A DNA stretch of 64,000 bases from Pseudomonadota bacterium (GCA_027365475.1 DAHXNI010000079.1:1-64000), one strand, 5' to 3'; counted from the first letter of the stretch, positions 49,597-59,725 are shown. Program-made: numbers and translations. The notes: generated from the letters alone by a model not told the origin.

Positions 49597-49930
49597 TCTC
49601 CTCACCTGGGTCGTGCTTTCGGCTCTGCTCGGATGGGCTCCAACCGCACAGGCCCAACGCCTGATCGACCCTACCCGCCCACCGGACTTCATTGCGTCCA
49701 CCCCTCTGCACCCCACGACCACTTTCGAGCTCACCGCCATTCTGATCTCCCGGCATCGCAGGCTGGCTGTCATCAATGGGGTAGCCCTCGATGTCGGTGC
49801 CACACTCGCTGGTGCAACCGTGCTTGCCATCCGCCCTGATGCCGTCCGTCTGAGACTCCCTTCGGGTCGTCTCGTACGCCTCACCCTCTATCCAACCCAT
49901 ATGCGAACCGCTCTGAGGTCGCCGCGATGA
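49577..49930 (+). CDS. mshK: MSHA biogenesis protein MshK-like (PilP-like)
   Basis: 'LIDPTRPPDFIAS...LTAILISRHRRLAVINGVALDVG'. Confidence 0.78.
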   Translation: MRSCVPNLLTWVVLSALLGWAPTAQAQRLIDPTRPPDFIASTPLHPTTTFELTAILISRHRRLAVINGVALDVGATLAGATVLAIRPDAVRLRLPSGRLVRLTLYPTHMRTALRSPR

Positions 49931-51687
49931 AAAGAAGCTTGCTGCCGCTGTCCACACTTATGCTGCTGGCCTTGTCCGGCTGCATCACCACCCCACCTCA
50001 TTCGAGTCCGGCTTCGCTCCTGAGCCAGGCGGCCAGCATCCACCCTCAGCCACCGCACCGGGCCCTGCCCCCACCTCAGGCACTCCGGGCAAGTTTCCTG
50101 CCGCCGATCCGCCATGCACCGAGCCACCTGTCACCCGAACACTTCAATCTGGCGGTTCACAATGTGCCGGCCCGGGCATTCTTTCTGGGGCTCGTCAAAG
50201 GCACGTCTTATAACATCGTGGTCGCCCCCAAGGTCCGTGGGCGGGTCACCCTCACACTGAAACGCGTCACCATTCCAGAGGTGCTCGCGATCCTCGAGGC
50301 CACCTACGGCTATCATTACCAGCGCATTCCCGGCGGCTATCTGGTTCTGCCCAAGGGACTCCTGACTCGCGTGTTCCAAGTGAACTATCTCGACGTAAGC
50401 CGCAAAGGGGTCACCCGCACAATGGTGACATCCGGTGAGACCACCAATGTGCCGGAGAATAACGGCTATGGTGGTGGCATGTACGGAGGCATGTATGGAG
50501 GAGAGGGCGGCATCGGCATGACCGGATATTCCGGCGCGCAGGGCGGCATGAGCCAGCAGTTGTACCTGCCTTCAGGTCAGGAGGCTAGCACCAGCGTCGA
50601 GACGAAATTCAAGGCCGACTTCTGGAAACATATCCTGAAAGCTCTGGATTCGATCGTGGGCACGACCGGAGGGCGCAAGATCATCGTGAGTCCGGCATCC
50701 GGCGTGGTCGTGGTGCGGGCCACACCCGAAGATATCCGGATGGCCGCCCGTTACCTCAAAACGGTTCAAGGCAGTCTCGACCGCGAAGTGGTGATCGAGG
50801 CCAAAATCCTTGAGGTCACCCTGAATAAAGGATTTCAGACCGGAATCAACTGGGCGGCTTTGGGCCAGCCCGGCACCGGCAAAACGATCCTGGCCGGGCA
50901 AATCGGCGGTCAAAACCTCTTCAATCAGGGTGTTTCGACACTCGCCGGACAACCGATCGCACTCCAGCCCAACAACCCGACCCCGATTTCGAGCTTTCCC
51001 ACCACGGCATTCGGGGGGACTTTTGCCACCGCCCTCAACCTCGGGGATTTCAGCGGCTTCATCGAGTTGCTCCAGACCCAGGGCCAGGTCCACGTCCTGT
51101 CGAGCCCCCGTGTGGCTACCCTCAACAACCAGCAAGCCGTGATCAAGGTTGGAACGGATCAGTACTTCGTGACGGGCGTGAACAGCAACACCGTGGCGCT
51201 GACCGCGGTCAGCACGGCGAGCAACGTCATTCTCACACCGTTCTTTTCCGGGATCTCCCTCGATGTCACTCCCCAAATTACGAGTCATGGCGCGGTCATC
51301 CTCCAGATCCATCCGACTGTAAGCAAGGTCACGACCCAGATCACCTCCTATACGGTCTCCGGGCAGTCAAGCACTCTGCCGCTCGCACTGAGCCAGGTGC
51401 GCGAATCCGATACCGTGGTTCGTGCGCACTCGGGACAGGTGATCGTGATCGGAGGCCTCATGAAAAATGAGATCGAAAATCAGGTTTATGAGACGCCCGT
51501 CCTCGGTCATATCCCGTTTCTCGGGAACCTGTTCAAACAGAGGCTCCAGAAGACCGTCAAGACCGAACTCGTGATCCTGCTCCGTCCGATCGTGGTCGGA
51601 ACGCGACGCGCCTGGTCACGTTACGCACGCCATGAAGCCCACTACTTCCGGGGGTACGGCCATCTCCTCCATTCCAGGGGTCACTAA
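49927..51687 (+). CDS. mshL: MSHA secretin MshL
   Basis: Lipoprotein-like signal 'LLALSGCITT', secretin C-domain 'HVLSSPRVATLNNQQAVIKVGTDQYFVT...VIVIGGLMKNEIE'. Confidence 0.93.
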   Translation: MKRSLLPLSTLMLLALSGCITTPPHSSPASLLSQAASIHPQPPHRALPPPQALRASFLPPIRHAPSHLSPEHFNLAVHNVPARAFFLGLVKGTSYNIVVAPKVRGRVTLTLKRVTIPEVLAILEATYGYHYQRIPGGYLVLPKGLLTRVFQVNYLDVSRKGVTRTMVTSGETTNVPENNGYGGGMYGGMYGGEGGIGMTGYSGAQGGMSQQLYLPSGQEASTSVETKFKADFWKHILKALDSIVGTTGGRKIIVSPASGVVVVRATPEDIRMAARYLKTVQGSLDREVVIEAKILEVTLNKGFQTGINWAALGQPGTGKTILAGQIGGQNLFNQGVSTLAGQPIALQPNNPTPISSFPTTAFGGTFATALNLGDFSGFIELLQTQGQVHVLSSPRVATLNNQQAVIKVGTDQYFVTGVNSNTVALTAVSTASNVILTPFFSGISLDVTPQITSHGAVILQIHPTVSKVTTQITSYTVSGQSSTLPLALSQVRESDTVVRAHSGQVIVIGGLMKNEIENQVYETPVLGHIPFLGNLFKQRLQKTVKTELVILLRPIVVGTRRAWSRYARHEAHYFRGYGHLLHSRGH

Positions 51688-51694
51688 AGCGCAC

Positions 51695-52546
51695 ATGTAT
51701 CTCGAATATTTCGGCTTTCGGGAATATCCGTTCAATCTCACCCCGGACACGGATTTCTTCTACGCTTTCGGCAGCCACCAGGAAGCCCTGAATGTCCTGC
51801 TCGTGGCACTCGCGAACCGGGAAGGATTTCTCAAGGTCACAGGCGAGGTGGGACTCGGCAAAACACTCCTCTGCCGGACACTTCTCAACCATCTGAAAGA
51901 AGGCGTCGCGACCGCCTATCTCCCCAATCCCCACCTTGACGCGAACGAGATCCGTCGCGCCCTGGCACGTGAGCTCGGCATCCGGATCGGAGATGCGGAA
52001 AAGGCCGACCACCTGACTGAAGCCATTCAGACCCGTGTGCTACACCTGGCCCGGCAAGGAAGCCGTGTCGTAGTCTTGGTCGACGAAGCCCAGCAGCTCT
52101 CCGATGCTGCCCTCGAAGCCATCCGGCTCTGGTCCAACCTCGAAACGGAAAAATCGAAACTGCTCCATATCATCCTTTTTGGACAACCCGAACTCGATAC
52201 CCGACTCAAGCGCCCCGAACTCCGCCAGCTTGCGCAACGGATTGGCTTCAGCTATCGGCTCAAACCCATGGCCCCGGCCACCGTTTCAGGCTACCTGGCA
52301 CATCGACTGAAAGTGGCAGGATCGAAGGATCTCAACCTGTTCACCCCTCGAGCAGGTCGGATGGTGGCCCGGGTGAGCCGGGGAGTCCCGCGCCTGGTCA
52401 ATCTCTGCGCACACAAAGCGCTTCTCTCGGCCTACGGAGAGGGCGCTCAGCGCGTCCGCTGGCACCACGTTCTCCGGGCAGCCGCAGATACCGAAACACT
52501 GAGATCCCGCCTATCCTGGCCGAACCGTCTCTGGAGCCGGTCGTGA
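51695..52546 (+). CDS. mshM: MSHA ATPase MshM (ExeA-like AAA)
   Basis: 'MYLEYFGFREYPFNLTPDTDFFYAFGSHQEALNVLLVALANREGFLKVTGEVGLGKTLLCRTLL'. Confidence 0.93.
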   Translation: MYLEYFGFREYPFNLTPDTDFFYAFGSHQEALNVLLVALANREGFLKVTGEVGLGKTLLCRTLLNHLKEGVATAYLPNPHLDANEIRRALARELGIRIGDAEKADHLTEAIQTRVLHLARQGSRVVVLVDEAQQLSDAALEAIRLWSNLETEKSKLLHIILFGQPELDTRLKRPELRQLAQRIGFSYRLKPMAPATVSGYLAHRLKVAGSKDLNLFTPRAGRMVARVSRGVPRLVNLCAHKALLSAYGEGAQRVRWHHVLRAAADTETLRSRLSWPNRLWSRS

Positions 52547-53661
52547 GCCTCATCAACGACATGCTTCGCGATTTGGCTGAACGCGAGCCTCGATCGGCCC
52601 ACGCGACAGCCGGCATCACTGTCGTCCCCAAAGCTTCACGCCATCTTCCACAGTCTCTGGTGAGGATCGTATTCGGCGTAGGGATGATCGGAATCCTGCT
52701 CGGAGTGTCCATCTGGATCGCCATGCGTTTTTTGCATCAACCGGCTTCCCCGCACCGGCGCGCGGCACTTCCCGTCACGCTCCATCCGCTCCCCCTTGCG
52801 CCCACTCGCCCACGACCGGCACATCCGGTGCTGCCCTCCCCATCCGTCTCCACCGCAGTGGTCCATGCCCGACGCCTTGCGATCCCCCACAAACCCGATT
52901 TGCAGCAACCTTCAGCCCTGTCGTCCATTGCATCGGTTCAAATCGCTCCCCATCATTTGCATGAACTCTCCCAGAGAGTCCATCACTCCACACCGAAGGT
53001 CATCGCGCTTCCTCCATCCTCGATTGAAATCGCCCCCACGCGTCCCGAGACTCCCGCCCGAAAGATCTCACAGGATCTTGCTTCCGCCGAACGCGCCACG
53101 CATCGGGGAGACTGGGGTCGGGCGATCCGTGATCTCGGCGCTGCTCTCTCGCTCAACCCGGACCTCGCGACGGCGCGATGGTCTCTCGTTCGCCTTGATA
53201 TCGCGCACGGGCAGATCACAGCCGCACAACACCTCCTGATTCAGGGCATCCGGCTCGCCCAAACTCAACCCACCTCCCGCGAGACCGCACTCAACTGGCT
53301 CGCCCGCACTGGAGATGACCACGCCGCGTGGGTAATGAGCAGGCACTACGCCCCCCATCCGTTGCGCGCGCATCCGCACTACCTTGCTCTTGAGGCAGCC
53401 CTCGCCCAGGCGAGCGGCCACTGGCACGCCGCACGCGGGCTCTACAACAGGATGACCACCCTCCAGCCAGACAACGCCTGGGCTTGGGCCGGGCTCGGCA
53501 TCGCACTCGACCAGCTGGGACAGGGACCAGAGGCCCTCCGGGCCGACCGCAAAGCCGTCGCTCTGGGAACGCTCACCCCCGAGCTCACCAACTATCTCAA
53601 CCACCGCATTCACGCTCTTGATCAAATGACTGTCACCCATGAACCGCCCCGCCATCCCTAG
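52543..53661 (+). CDS. mshN: MshN-like TPR protein
   Basis: 'MSLINDMLRDLAERE' N-terminus, TM, Pro-rich linker, TPR-like C-terminus. Confidence 0.85.
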   Translation: MSLINDMLRDLAEREPRSAHATAGITVVPKASRHLPQSLVRIVFGVGMIGILLGVSIWIAMRFLHQPASPHRRAALPVTLHPLPLAPTRPRPAHPVLPSPSVSTAVVHARRLAIPHKPDLQQPSALSSIASVQIAPHHLHELSQRVHHSTPKVIALPPSSIEIAPTRPETPARKISQDLASAERATHRGDWGRAIRDLGAALSLNPDLATARWSLVRLDIAHGQITAAQHLLIQGIRLAQTQPTSRETALNWLARTGDDHAAWVMSRHYAPHPLRAHPHYLALEAALAQASGHWHAARGLYNRMTTLQPDNAWAWAGLGIALDQLGQGPEALRADRKAVALGTLTPELTNYLNHRIHALDQMTVTHEPPRHP

Positions 53662-55372
53662 CGCACCGGAGCGGATCCGGATTGGTGATCTTCTGATACG
53701 CGAGAAGATCATCTCCGAGAGCGCGCTCAAAACCGCACTGGCCACGCAGCGCAAAAGCGGACACAAGCTCGGCCGCGTCCTGGTCGAGCTTGGGTACGTG
53801 AACGAGGAAACCCTGCTCACGTTCCTGTCCCGGCAGCTCCAAATCCCGCTGGTTGATCTCAAGCACTACCGGTTCAAACCTGAGACCGTGCGCCTCCTCC
53901 CGGAAAGTTACGCGCGCCGTTACCGCGCGATGGTCTTGCAGGAACAAGCAGACGGACTGCTGGTAGGGCTCGTCGACCCGACCGACATCTTTGCCTACGA
54001 TGAACTCTCGCGACTGCTCAAAAAACCCCTGCGACTCGCTCTGGTTCAGGAATCGGATCTCCTCCGTGCCATCGATGTCGTCTATCGCCGCACCGAGGAG
54101 ATTTCCTCTATTGCCGAAGAAATCGGCGCCGAACTCCGGGAAGGCAGCAACTTCGATATCGATGAACTCGGTCAGGGAGAAATGCTCGGCGATCAGCCGG
54201 TGGTGCGACTCCTCAAATCGCTTTTCGAAGACGCCATCCAGGCGCGCACCTCTGACATTCATCTCGAACCAGAGGAAAACCAGCTGCGGGTCCGGCAGCG
54301 CATCGACGGCGTGCTCCACGAGCAGCTGGTCGAGGGTCGGCGTGTCAGCCAGGCGATCATCACCCGTCTCAAGCTCATGGCCGGGCTCGATATATCCGAG
54401 AAACGGCTCCCTCAGGACGGACGGTTCAGCCTCAAGGTGAAAGACCGCCTCACGGATGTGCGTCTCGCCACCTTGCCCACCCCATACGGGGAAACCGTGG
54501 TCCTGCGCCTGCTCGATTCGGCCCACAATCTCCTCGACCTCGAAAAGCTCGGCCTGCCCGCCGATCTCATGCCGCGGGTTCAGAAGCTGATCCAGCGCCC
54601 GACCGGCATGCTGCTCGTCACCGGTCCCACCGGAGGCGGCAAATCGACCACCCTTTATTCGATCCTCAATGCCATCAACAAACCTGAAGTCAAGATCATC
54701 ACAGTCGAGGATCCGGTGGAATACCGGCTTCCGCGCATCAGCCAAGTACAGGTGAATCCGCGCATCAATCTGGATTTTGCCCGGATCCTGAGAACCGCCC
54801 TGCGCCAGGATCCCGATATCATCATGGTGGGCGAGATCCGGGACGAGGAGACGATGGAGGTCGCGCTGCGTGCCGCACTCATGGGTCATCTCGTCCTGTC
54901 AACCCTGCATACCAACGATGCGCCGACCAGCCTCGACCGGCTGCTCAATATGGGGGCGCCGGGCTATCTGGTGGCCGCCACCCTGAATGGGGTGATCTCC
55001 CAGCGCCTGATCCGTCGCCTGTGCGAGGACTGCATGGAACCTCACCGTCCCGACTACCATGAAACCGCCTGGCTCGAGGCCCAGCAGGTTTCCACCCCAT
55101 CTGACTGGCGGCAGGGCCGTGGATGCCCCTTCTGCAACAACAGTGGTTTCCGTGGCCGTATCGGCGTTTTCGAACTGCTCGAAATGGACGCGCCGCTGGC
55201 CCGGGCCCTGCGTCGTGGGGATTCCGATGCGGTCACCCACGCGGCGCAGCATCAAACCGGCTATGTGAGCCTCGTCCGCCGTGCGCTCGGCTATGCACAG
55301 AGCGGCATGACAAGCCTCGCCGAGGTCATCCGGCTGTTTGGCGAAATCGACCCGCTCAGGGTTCAGGACTGA
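53639..55372 (+). CDS. mshE: MSHA assembly ATPase MshE (GspE/PilB family)
   Basis: 'VTGPTGGGKSTTLYSILN', 'GEIRDEETMEVALRAALMGHLVLSTLHTNDAPTSLDRLLNMG'. Confidence 0.95.
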   Translation: MNRPAIPSAPERIRIGDLLIREKIISESALKTALATQRKSGHKLGRVLVELGYVNEETLLTFLSRQLQIPLVDLKHYRFKPETVRLLPESYARRYRAMVLQEQADGLLVGLVDPTDIFAYDELSRLLKKPLRLALVQESDLLRAIDVVYRRTEEISSIAEEIGAELREGSNFDIDELGQGEMLGDQPVVRLLKSLFEDAIQARTSDIHLEPEENQLRVRQRIDGVLHEQLVEGRRVSQAIITRLKLMAGLDISEKRLPQDGRFSLKVKDRLTDVRLATLPTPYGETVVLRLLDSAHNLLDLEKLGLPADLMPRVQKLIQRPTGMLLVTGPTGGGKSTTLYSILNAINKPEVKIITVEDPVEYRLPRISQVQVNPRINLDFARILRTALRQDPDIIMVGEIRDEETMEVALRAALMGHLVLSTLHTNDAPTSLDRLLNMGAPGYLVAATLNGVISQRLIRRLCEDCMEPHRPDYHETAWLEAQQVSTPSDWRQGRGCPFCNNSGFRGRIGVFELLEMDAPLARALRRGDSDAVTHAAQHQTGYVSLVRRALGYAQSGMTSLAEVIRLFGEIDPLRVQD

Positions 55373-55373
55373 G

Positions 55374-56597
55374 ATGGCCCTGTTCATCTTCCGGGGGCGT
55401 GACAGGAGAGGGGCGCTCGTGACTGGGCAAAGAGAGGCGGACGGGCCCGAAGCGGTTGCGAGCCAACTCCTCACGGTCGGGATTACACCGGTCGAGATCC
55501 ACGCGCGGGCACCGGAGCCGGCTTGGTGGGTTGCCCTCAAAAAAGCCTGGCCGGGCCGCCATATCACTCTTGACGATCTCATTCTTTTCAGCCGCCAGAT
55601 GCACGCACTCACCCGGGCCGGGGTCCCTATCAATCAGGGGCTCGACAGCCTCGCGCAATCCACCCGGGTCGGTGCACTCAAGGAGGCGCTCCGGAGCCTC
55701 ATGGGCTCGCTGGAAGAAGGGCGGGATCTGGCGAGCGCCATGCAGCGCTGCCCTGACGTGTTTCCACCGATCTATGCGAGCATCATCCGGGTCGGGGAAA
55801 ACTCCGGCAGGCTTGAGGAATCCTTTCTGCAGCTCCATGCCTATCTCCAGCGTGACAAAACCACCCGCAACCAGCTCAAAAGCGCACTCCGCTATCCCGC
55901 CATCGTAGTCATCGCGATCGCGGTCGCCATCGGCATCATCACCGTCAAGGTCATTCCCGCTTTCGCGCGCGTGTACGCCCAATTCCACGGGGAGTTGCCT
56001 CTCCCTACCCGCATCATTCTCGCCATCTCCGATTTCGCATCGCACTACTGGCTCCTCGTCCTGGCCCTGATCGTGATTTCCACCCTCGCCGCCCGGATTT
56101 ACATCCGGACGGAGTCCGGTCGGTACCGGTTCGATGCCCTCAAACTCAAAATACCCGTTTTAGGCCCCGTCGCGCTGCGTGGTGGACTGGCCCGGTTTGC
56201 GCGTGCCTTCGCCATGAGCTTCCGCTCCGGCGTACCGGTCGTCCAAGCCATGGGACTCATTGCCCAGTCCGTCGGGAACGAATACTTGGGGGAGCGGATA
56301 CTCGCCATGCGAACCGGGATCGAACGGGGAGAATCGCTCAGCCGCACCGCCGAAACCGTGGGGCTCTTCACACCGCTTGTGATTCAGATGCTGCGCGTAG
56401 GAGATGAAACCGGAGCGGCCGACGACATGCTCGATGAAGTCGCCACCTACTACGAAGAGGAAGTGGATTACGACGTCCGCAACATGGGAGCTCTGATCGA
56501 ACCCATTCTGATCGTGGCCCTGGGCTTTATGGTCCTCATCCTCGCTCTCGGCGTGTTCCTGCCCATGTGGGACCTGATCCAGGTGATCCAGCATTGA
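55374..56597 (+). CDS. mshG: Inner-membrane platform protein MshG (GspF/PilC family)
   Basis: 'FSRQMHALTRAGVPINQGLDSLAQS', 'EPILIVALGFMVLILALGVFLPMWDLIQVI'. Confidence 0.94.
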   Translation: MALFIFRGRDRRGALVTGQREADGPEAVASQLLTVGITPVEIHARAPEPAWWVALKKAWPGRHITLDDLILFSRQMHALTRAGVPINQGLDSLAQSTRVGALKEALRSLMGSLEEGRDLASAMQRCPDVFPPIYASIIRVGENSGRLEESFLQLHAYLQRDKTTRNQLKSALRYPAIVVIAIAVAIGIITVKVIPAFARVYAQFHGELPLPTRIILAISDFASHYWLLVLALIVISTLAARIYIRTESGRYRFDALKLKIPVLGPVALRGGLARFARAFAMSFRSGVPVVQAMGLIAQSVGNEYLGERILAMRTGIERGESLSRTAETVGLFTPLVIQMLRVGDETGAADDMLDEVATYYEEEVDYDVRNMGALIEPILIVALGFMVLILALGVFLPMWDLIQVIQH

Positions 56598-56612
56598 CCC
56601 CCTTCCCACCGC

Positions 56613-57140
56613 ATGACTGAGCGGCTTTCCGAGCGCGTTCGGAGCGTGAGTCTTCTCGAGCTCGTGATCGTCGTGATCCTGATCGCGGTTTTCATTCGTG
56701 TCGCGATCGACCGGATCTGGCCGCTCCGGATCGTGGCGGAGAAAACCACCGTGGTCGAAGTTCGGGGTGCCATCGAGAGCGCGCTCGGGATCGCGGTCGC
56801 CGGCCGCATTGCCCGTGGCAAACCGCTTGCGGCCATCGCCCGACTGGCGGGCGCGAACCCGATTCGTTTTCTCGCCGCGCCCCCCGACAACTATCTTGGC
56901 AGCTTCGCTCACCCCAGCCGGCACCGGATACCCGGAGGATCCTGGTATTTCAACCGGAGCAATCGGACCTTGGTCTATGTAATCCGCTTCGCCCGCCATT
57001 TCACCTCACCCCTGCCCGGGCGCAAGCGGATCCGCTTCCGGGTGGAAGCGGTCTACCGAGGCGGGAGCCATACACCAGGCGATCTCGCCGGCATTCAGTT
57101 GGTCGGACTCAACCGCTATGTCTGGAAGATCCCCCACTGA
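56613..57140 (+). CDS. mshF: MshF-like pseudopilin
   Basis: N-terminal 'RVRSVSLLELVIVVILIAVFIRVAIDRI' pilin-like helix directly after mshG. Confidence 0.7.
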   Translation: MTERLSERVRSVSLLELVIVVILIAVFIRVAIDRIWPLRIVAEKTTVVEVRGAIESALGIAVAGRIARGKPLAAIARLAGANPIRFLAAPPDNYLGSFAHPSRHRIPGGSWYFNRSNRTLVYVIRFARHFTSPLPGRKRIRFRVEAVYRGGSHTPGDLAGIQLVGLNRYVWKIPH

Positions 57141-57238
57141 CCCGCGCAAAATAAGGCCCTCCCTGTCTCTTGCGGGGGCGCGCGCCATGCTCAAACCCCT
57201 TGATTTACCGGGTCTGCTGATGTTCGACGGGTCGAGAC

Positions 57239-57267
57239 TTGCAACCCGGGGAAAAAGGCTTTATACC
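57239..57267 (+). promoter_or_regulatory. Candidate promoter of the KamA cassette (TTGCAA-17-TATACC)
   Basis: TTGCAA 57239-57244, 17-nt spacer, TATACC 57262-57267, about 87 nt before the kamA-like ATG. Confidence 0.45.
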
Positions 57268-57305
57268 ATGCGCGCCACAATCCCTGTGGCCACCGGCGCC
57301 CCTCC

Positions 57306-57341
57306 GTGATCGGGGCATGTGAGGATCACCCCGTGTGATCC
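57306..57341 (+). promoter_or_regulatory. Competing inverted repeats in the kamA-like leader
   Basis: GTGATC (57306-57311) and GTGATCC (57335-57341) can each pair with the same GGATCAC segment (57323-57329). Confidence 0.45.
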
Positions 57342-57353
57342 GGAACTGGAGTC

Positions 57354-58727
57354 ATGTTGATGCAAGACAGCCCCCTGACTGAAGATCCCGAACCTCCCGG
57401 ACCGCTTGAAGCTTCCGCGGTTTCGACCCCGGACGCCTCCTTTGGATCCTCCTATGAGATCCGAATCCCGCTCCCCTCTCTCAACCCCTCCCGCCCAAAA
57501 CCCGCTCCCTCTCTCTTCCCCCGCCCAGCCCCATATCGCCCCCGCTTCGTCACGAGCCCACAGTCGCAGACTTTCAGGCTCCTCCATTATCCCGAAGCCT
57601 CCCAATCCGACTGGAATGACTGGCGTTGGCAGCAGCGTCACCGGGTGAAATCGGTCCATGACCTCGAACACCTGCTCACCCTCTCCCCCGAGGAGAAAGC
57701 TGCGATCGAGCGTCACGCGGGACCGCTGCCCTTCGGAATCACTCCCTACTATGCCAGCCTCCTCGATCCTCAAGACAGTACCCAGGCACTGCGCCGGACG
57801 GTCGTCCCCGTTCTCCAGGAATACACGCAATCCGAGGGTGAAGCGCTGGACCCACTCGGTGAGGATGCGACGAGCCCGGTGCCGGGACTTGTCCATCGCT
57901 ACCCCGACCGGGTTCTGTTTCTCGTCACCGGGCTTTGCGCCGTCTATTGCCGTTACTGCACGCGTGCACGCCTGGTGGGCGCGAGCGGGGAGGCGAGTCT
58001 CAAGAAGCACCAGCTCGAAGCGGCGCTCGCATATATCGAGTCTACTCCGAGCATCCGGGATGTCCTCCTTTCAGGAGGGGACCCACTGAGTCTCGATGAC
58101 GAACGTCTCGACTGGCTTCTGGGACGCCTGCGCCGGATTCCGCATGTCGAGTTCCTGCGTATTGGAACCAAAAACCCCACCGTCCTGCCCCAGCGCATCA
58201 CCCCCCGGCTGACACGACTTTTGAAAAAATACCACCCGCTCTGGATGAGTATCCATTTCATCCACCCGGATGAACTCACCCCTGAGGTTGCGGAAGCCTG
58301 TGGGCGTCTGGCCGATGCCGGAATTCCACTGGGCAGCCAGACGGTACTCCTCAAAGGCGTGAACGACGACGTGCCGACCCAGAAACGGCTCATGCAGGGA
58401 CTGCTCAAGATCCGGGTCAAACCCTACTATCTCTACCAGTGTGACCCGATTGCAGGCTCCTCCCACTTCCGCACCTCGGTCGAGAAAGGACTCGAGATCA
58501 TTCAGGGTCTGCGTGGACACACGACCGGATACGCCGTGCCGACTTTCGTCGTGGATGCCCCAGGCGGTGGCGGCAAGATCCCGCTTCTGCCCGATCCTGT
58601 GGTGGGACGGGAAGGGGACGATCTCCTGCTCCGGAACTACGCGGGAAACATCTACCGTTATCCTGATCCGGAAGGTGCCATCGGAAGCAGACAGCCCCTC
58701 CCTCAAGATCCATGCGCATCGGCCTGA
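57354..58727 (+). CDS. KamA-family radical SAM enzyme (lysine 2,3-aminomutase-like)
   Basis: CAVYCRYC radical SAM triad, 'LLSGGDPLSL', PLP lysine in 'VVDAPGGGGKIPLLP', lysine-binding-type Asp in 'YLYQCDPIAGSSHFRT'; Pro-rich N-terminal extension. Confidence 0.93.
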   Translation: MLMQDSPLTEDPEPPGPLEASAVSTPDASFGSSYEIRIPLPSLNPSRPKPAPSLFPRPAPYRPRFVTSPQSQTFRLLHYPEASQSDWNDWRWQQRHRVKSVHDLEHLLTLSPEEKAAIERHAGPLPFGITPYYASLLDPQDSTQALRRTVVPVLQEYTQSEGEALDPLGEDATSPVPGLVHRYPDRVLFLVTGLCAVYCRYCTRARLVGASGEASLKKHQLEAALAYIESTPSIRDVLLSGGDPLSLDDERLDWLLGRLRRIPHVEFLRIGTKNPTVLPQRITPRLTRLLKKYHPLWMSIHFIHPDELTPEVAEACGRLADAGIPLGSQTVLLKGVNDDVPTQKRLMQGLLKIRVKPYYLYQCDPIAGSSHFRTSVEKGLEIIQGLRGHTTGYAVPTFVVDAPGGGGKIPLLPDPVVGREGDDLLLRNYAGNIYRYPDPEGAIGSRQPLPQDPCASA

Positions 58728-59725
58728 CCTATGACCTTCGGGAACCCTACCTTGAATCGGGGCTGAGCGAAGAAGAGACCGCCGAGTTCGACCGGCCAGA
58801 GACCATCGATGCGATCGCTGAGGCTTTGGGCGCGCTCGGTCACGAGCCTCTTCGGATCGGCGGGATCCACGATCTTACCCGTGCACTCGGACGGGATGAG
58901 TCCTTCGATCTCGTTTTCAACCTGGCTGAGGGTCTCCGTGGAACGGCGCGCGAATCGCAGGTTCCCGCCCTTCTGGATGCATTCGGGATTCCCTATACGT
59001 TCTCAGGCCCCCTCACGCTTGCCCTGGCACTCCACAAAGCGGTCACCAAAACGATCGTGCGCGATCAGGGGGTGGCGACCGCTCCCTTTGTCCTGATCCG
59101 GGAGCAGGAGGCACCACCCACGATTCCGCTCGACTATCCGCTTTTCGTGAAACCGGAAGCCGAGGGTTCCGGAATGGGTATTTACGGACAATCCAAGGTT
59201 ACCGACCGGAACGCACTCGACCGTGCGGTGCGCGCGTTGCGCGTCTGGCGTGCGGGGCCGATCCTGGTCGAATCATTTCTGCCCGGACGCGAGTTCACCG
59301 TGGGGATTCTGGGAAGCGGACAGGACGCCCAACCGCTCGGAGTCCTCGAGATCCAAGCCCGCTCATCCGAAGACCAGGCTGCCTACGGATATCTCGCAAA
59401 AGAGGAATATGACCAGCGCATCGATTACCGTCTCGTCGAGGACGATGCGGCAACCCAGGCGGCGGCGCTCGCACTGAAGACACACCGGATCCTTGGTTGT
59501 CAGGATGCGAGCCGCGTCGATATCCGGCTGGACCCAACCGGTGAGCCCTGTTTTCTCGAGATCAATCCCCTGGCCGGGCTGCATCCGGTGCGTTCGGATC
59601 TCGTGATTCTGGCCCGTGCCCGGGGCTGGTCCTACACCGACCTCATCCGTGCCATCATCCACTCCGCGCTCGAACGCACCCGGGGGCATCCCCTCCCGCT
59701 CGAGCGGAGGCCGACACATGCGTGA
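58712..59725 (+). CDS. ATP-grasp ligase, D-Ala-D-Ala ligase-like (first)
   Basis: 'FDLVFNLAEGLRGTARESQVPALLDAFGIPYTFSGPLTLALALHKAVTK', 'SRVDIRLDPTGEPCFLEINPLAGLHP'; overlaps the kamA-like 3' end. Confidence 0.92.
   Translation: MRIGLTYDLREPYLESGLSEEETAEFDRPETIDAIAEALGALGHEPLRIGGIHDLTRALGRDESFDLVFNLAEGLRGTARESQVPALLDAFGIPYTFSGPLTLALALHKAVTKTIVRDQGVATAPFVLIREQEAPPTIPLDYPLFVKPEAEGSGMGIYGQSKVTDRNALDRAVRALRVWRAGPILVESFLPGREFTVGILGSGQDAQPLGVLEIQARSSEDQAAYGYLAKEEYDQRIDYRLVEDDAATQAAALALKTHRILGCQDASRVDIRLDPTGEPCFLEINPLAGLHPVRSDLVILARARGWSYTDLIRAIIHSALERTRGHPLPLERRPTHA

Noticed and set aside
57354-58727. EpmB (EF-P beta-lysylation aminomutase)
   Set aside because: Longer than EpmB, linked to ATP-grasp ligases rather than epmA/efp, and keeps a cassette organisation of its own.
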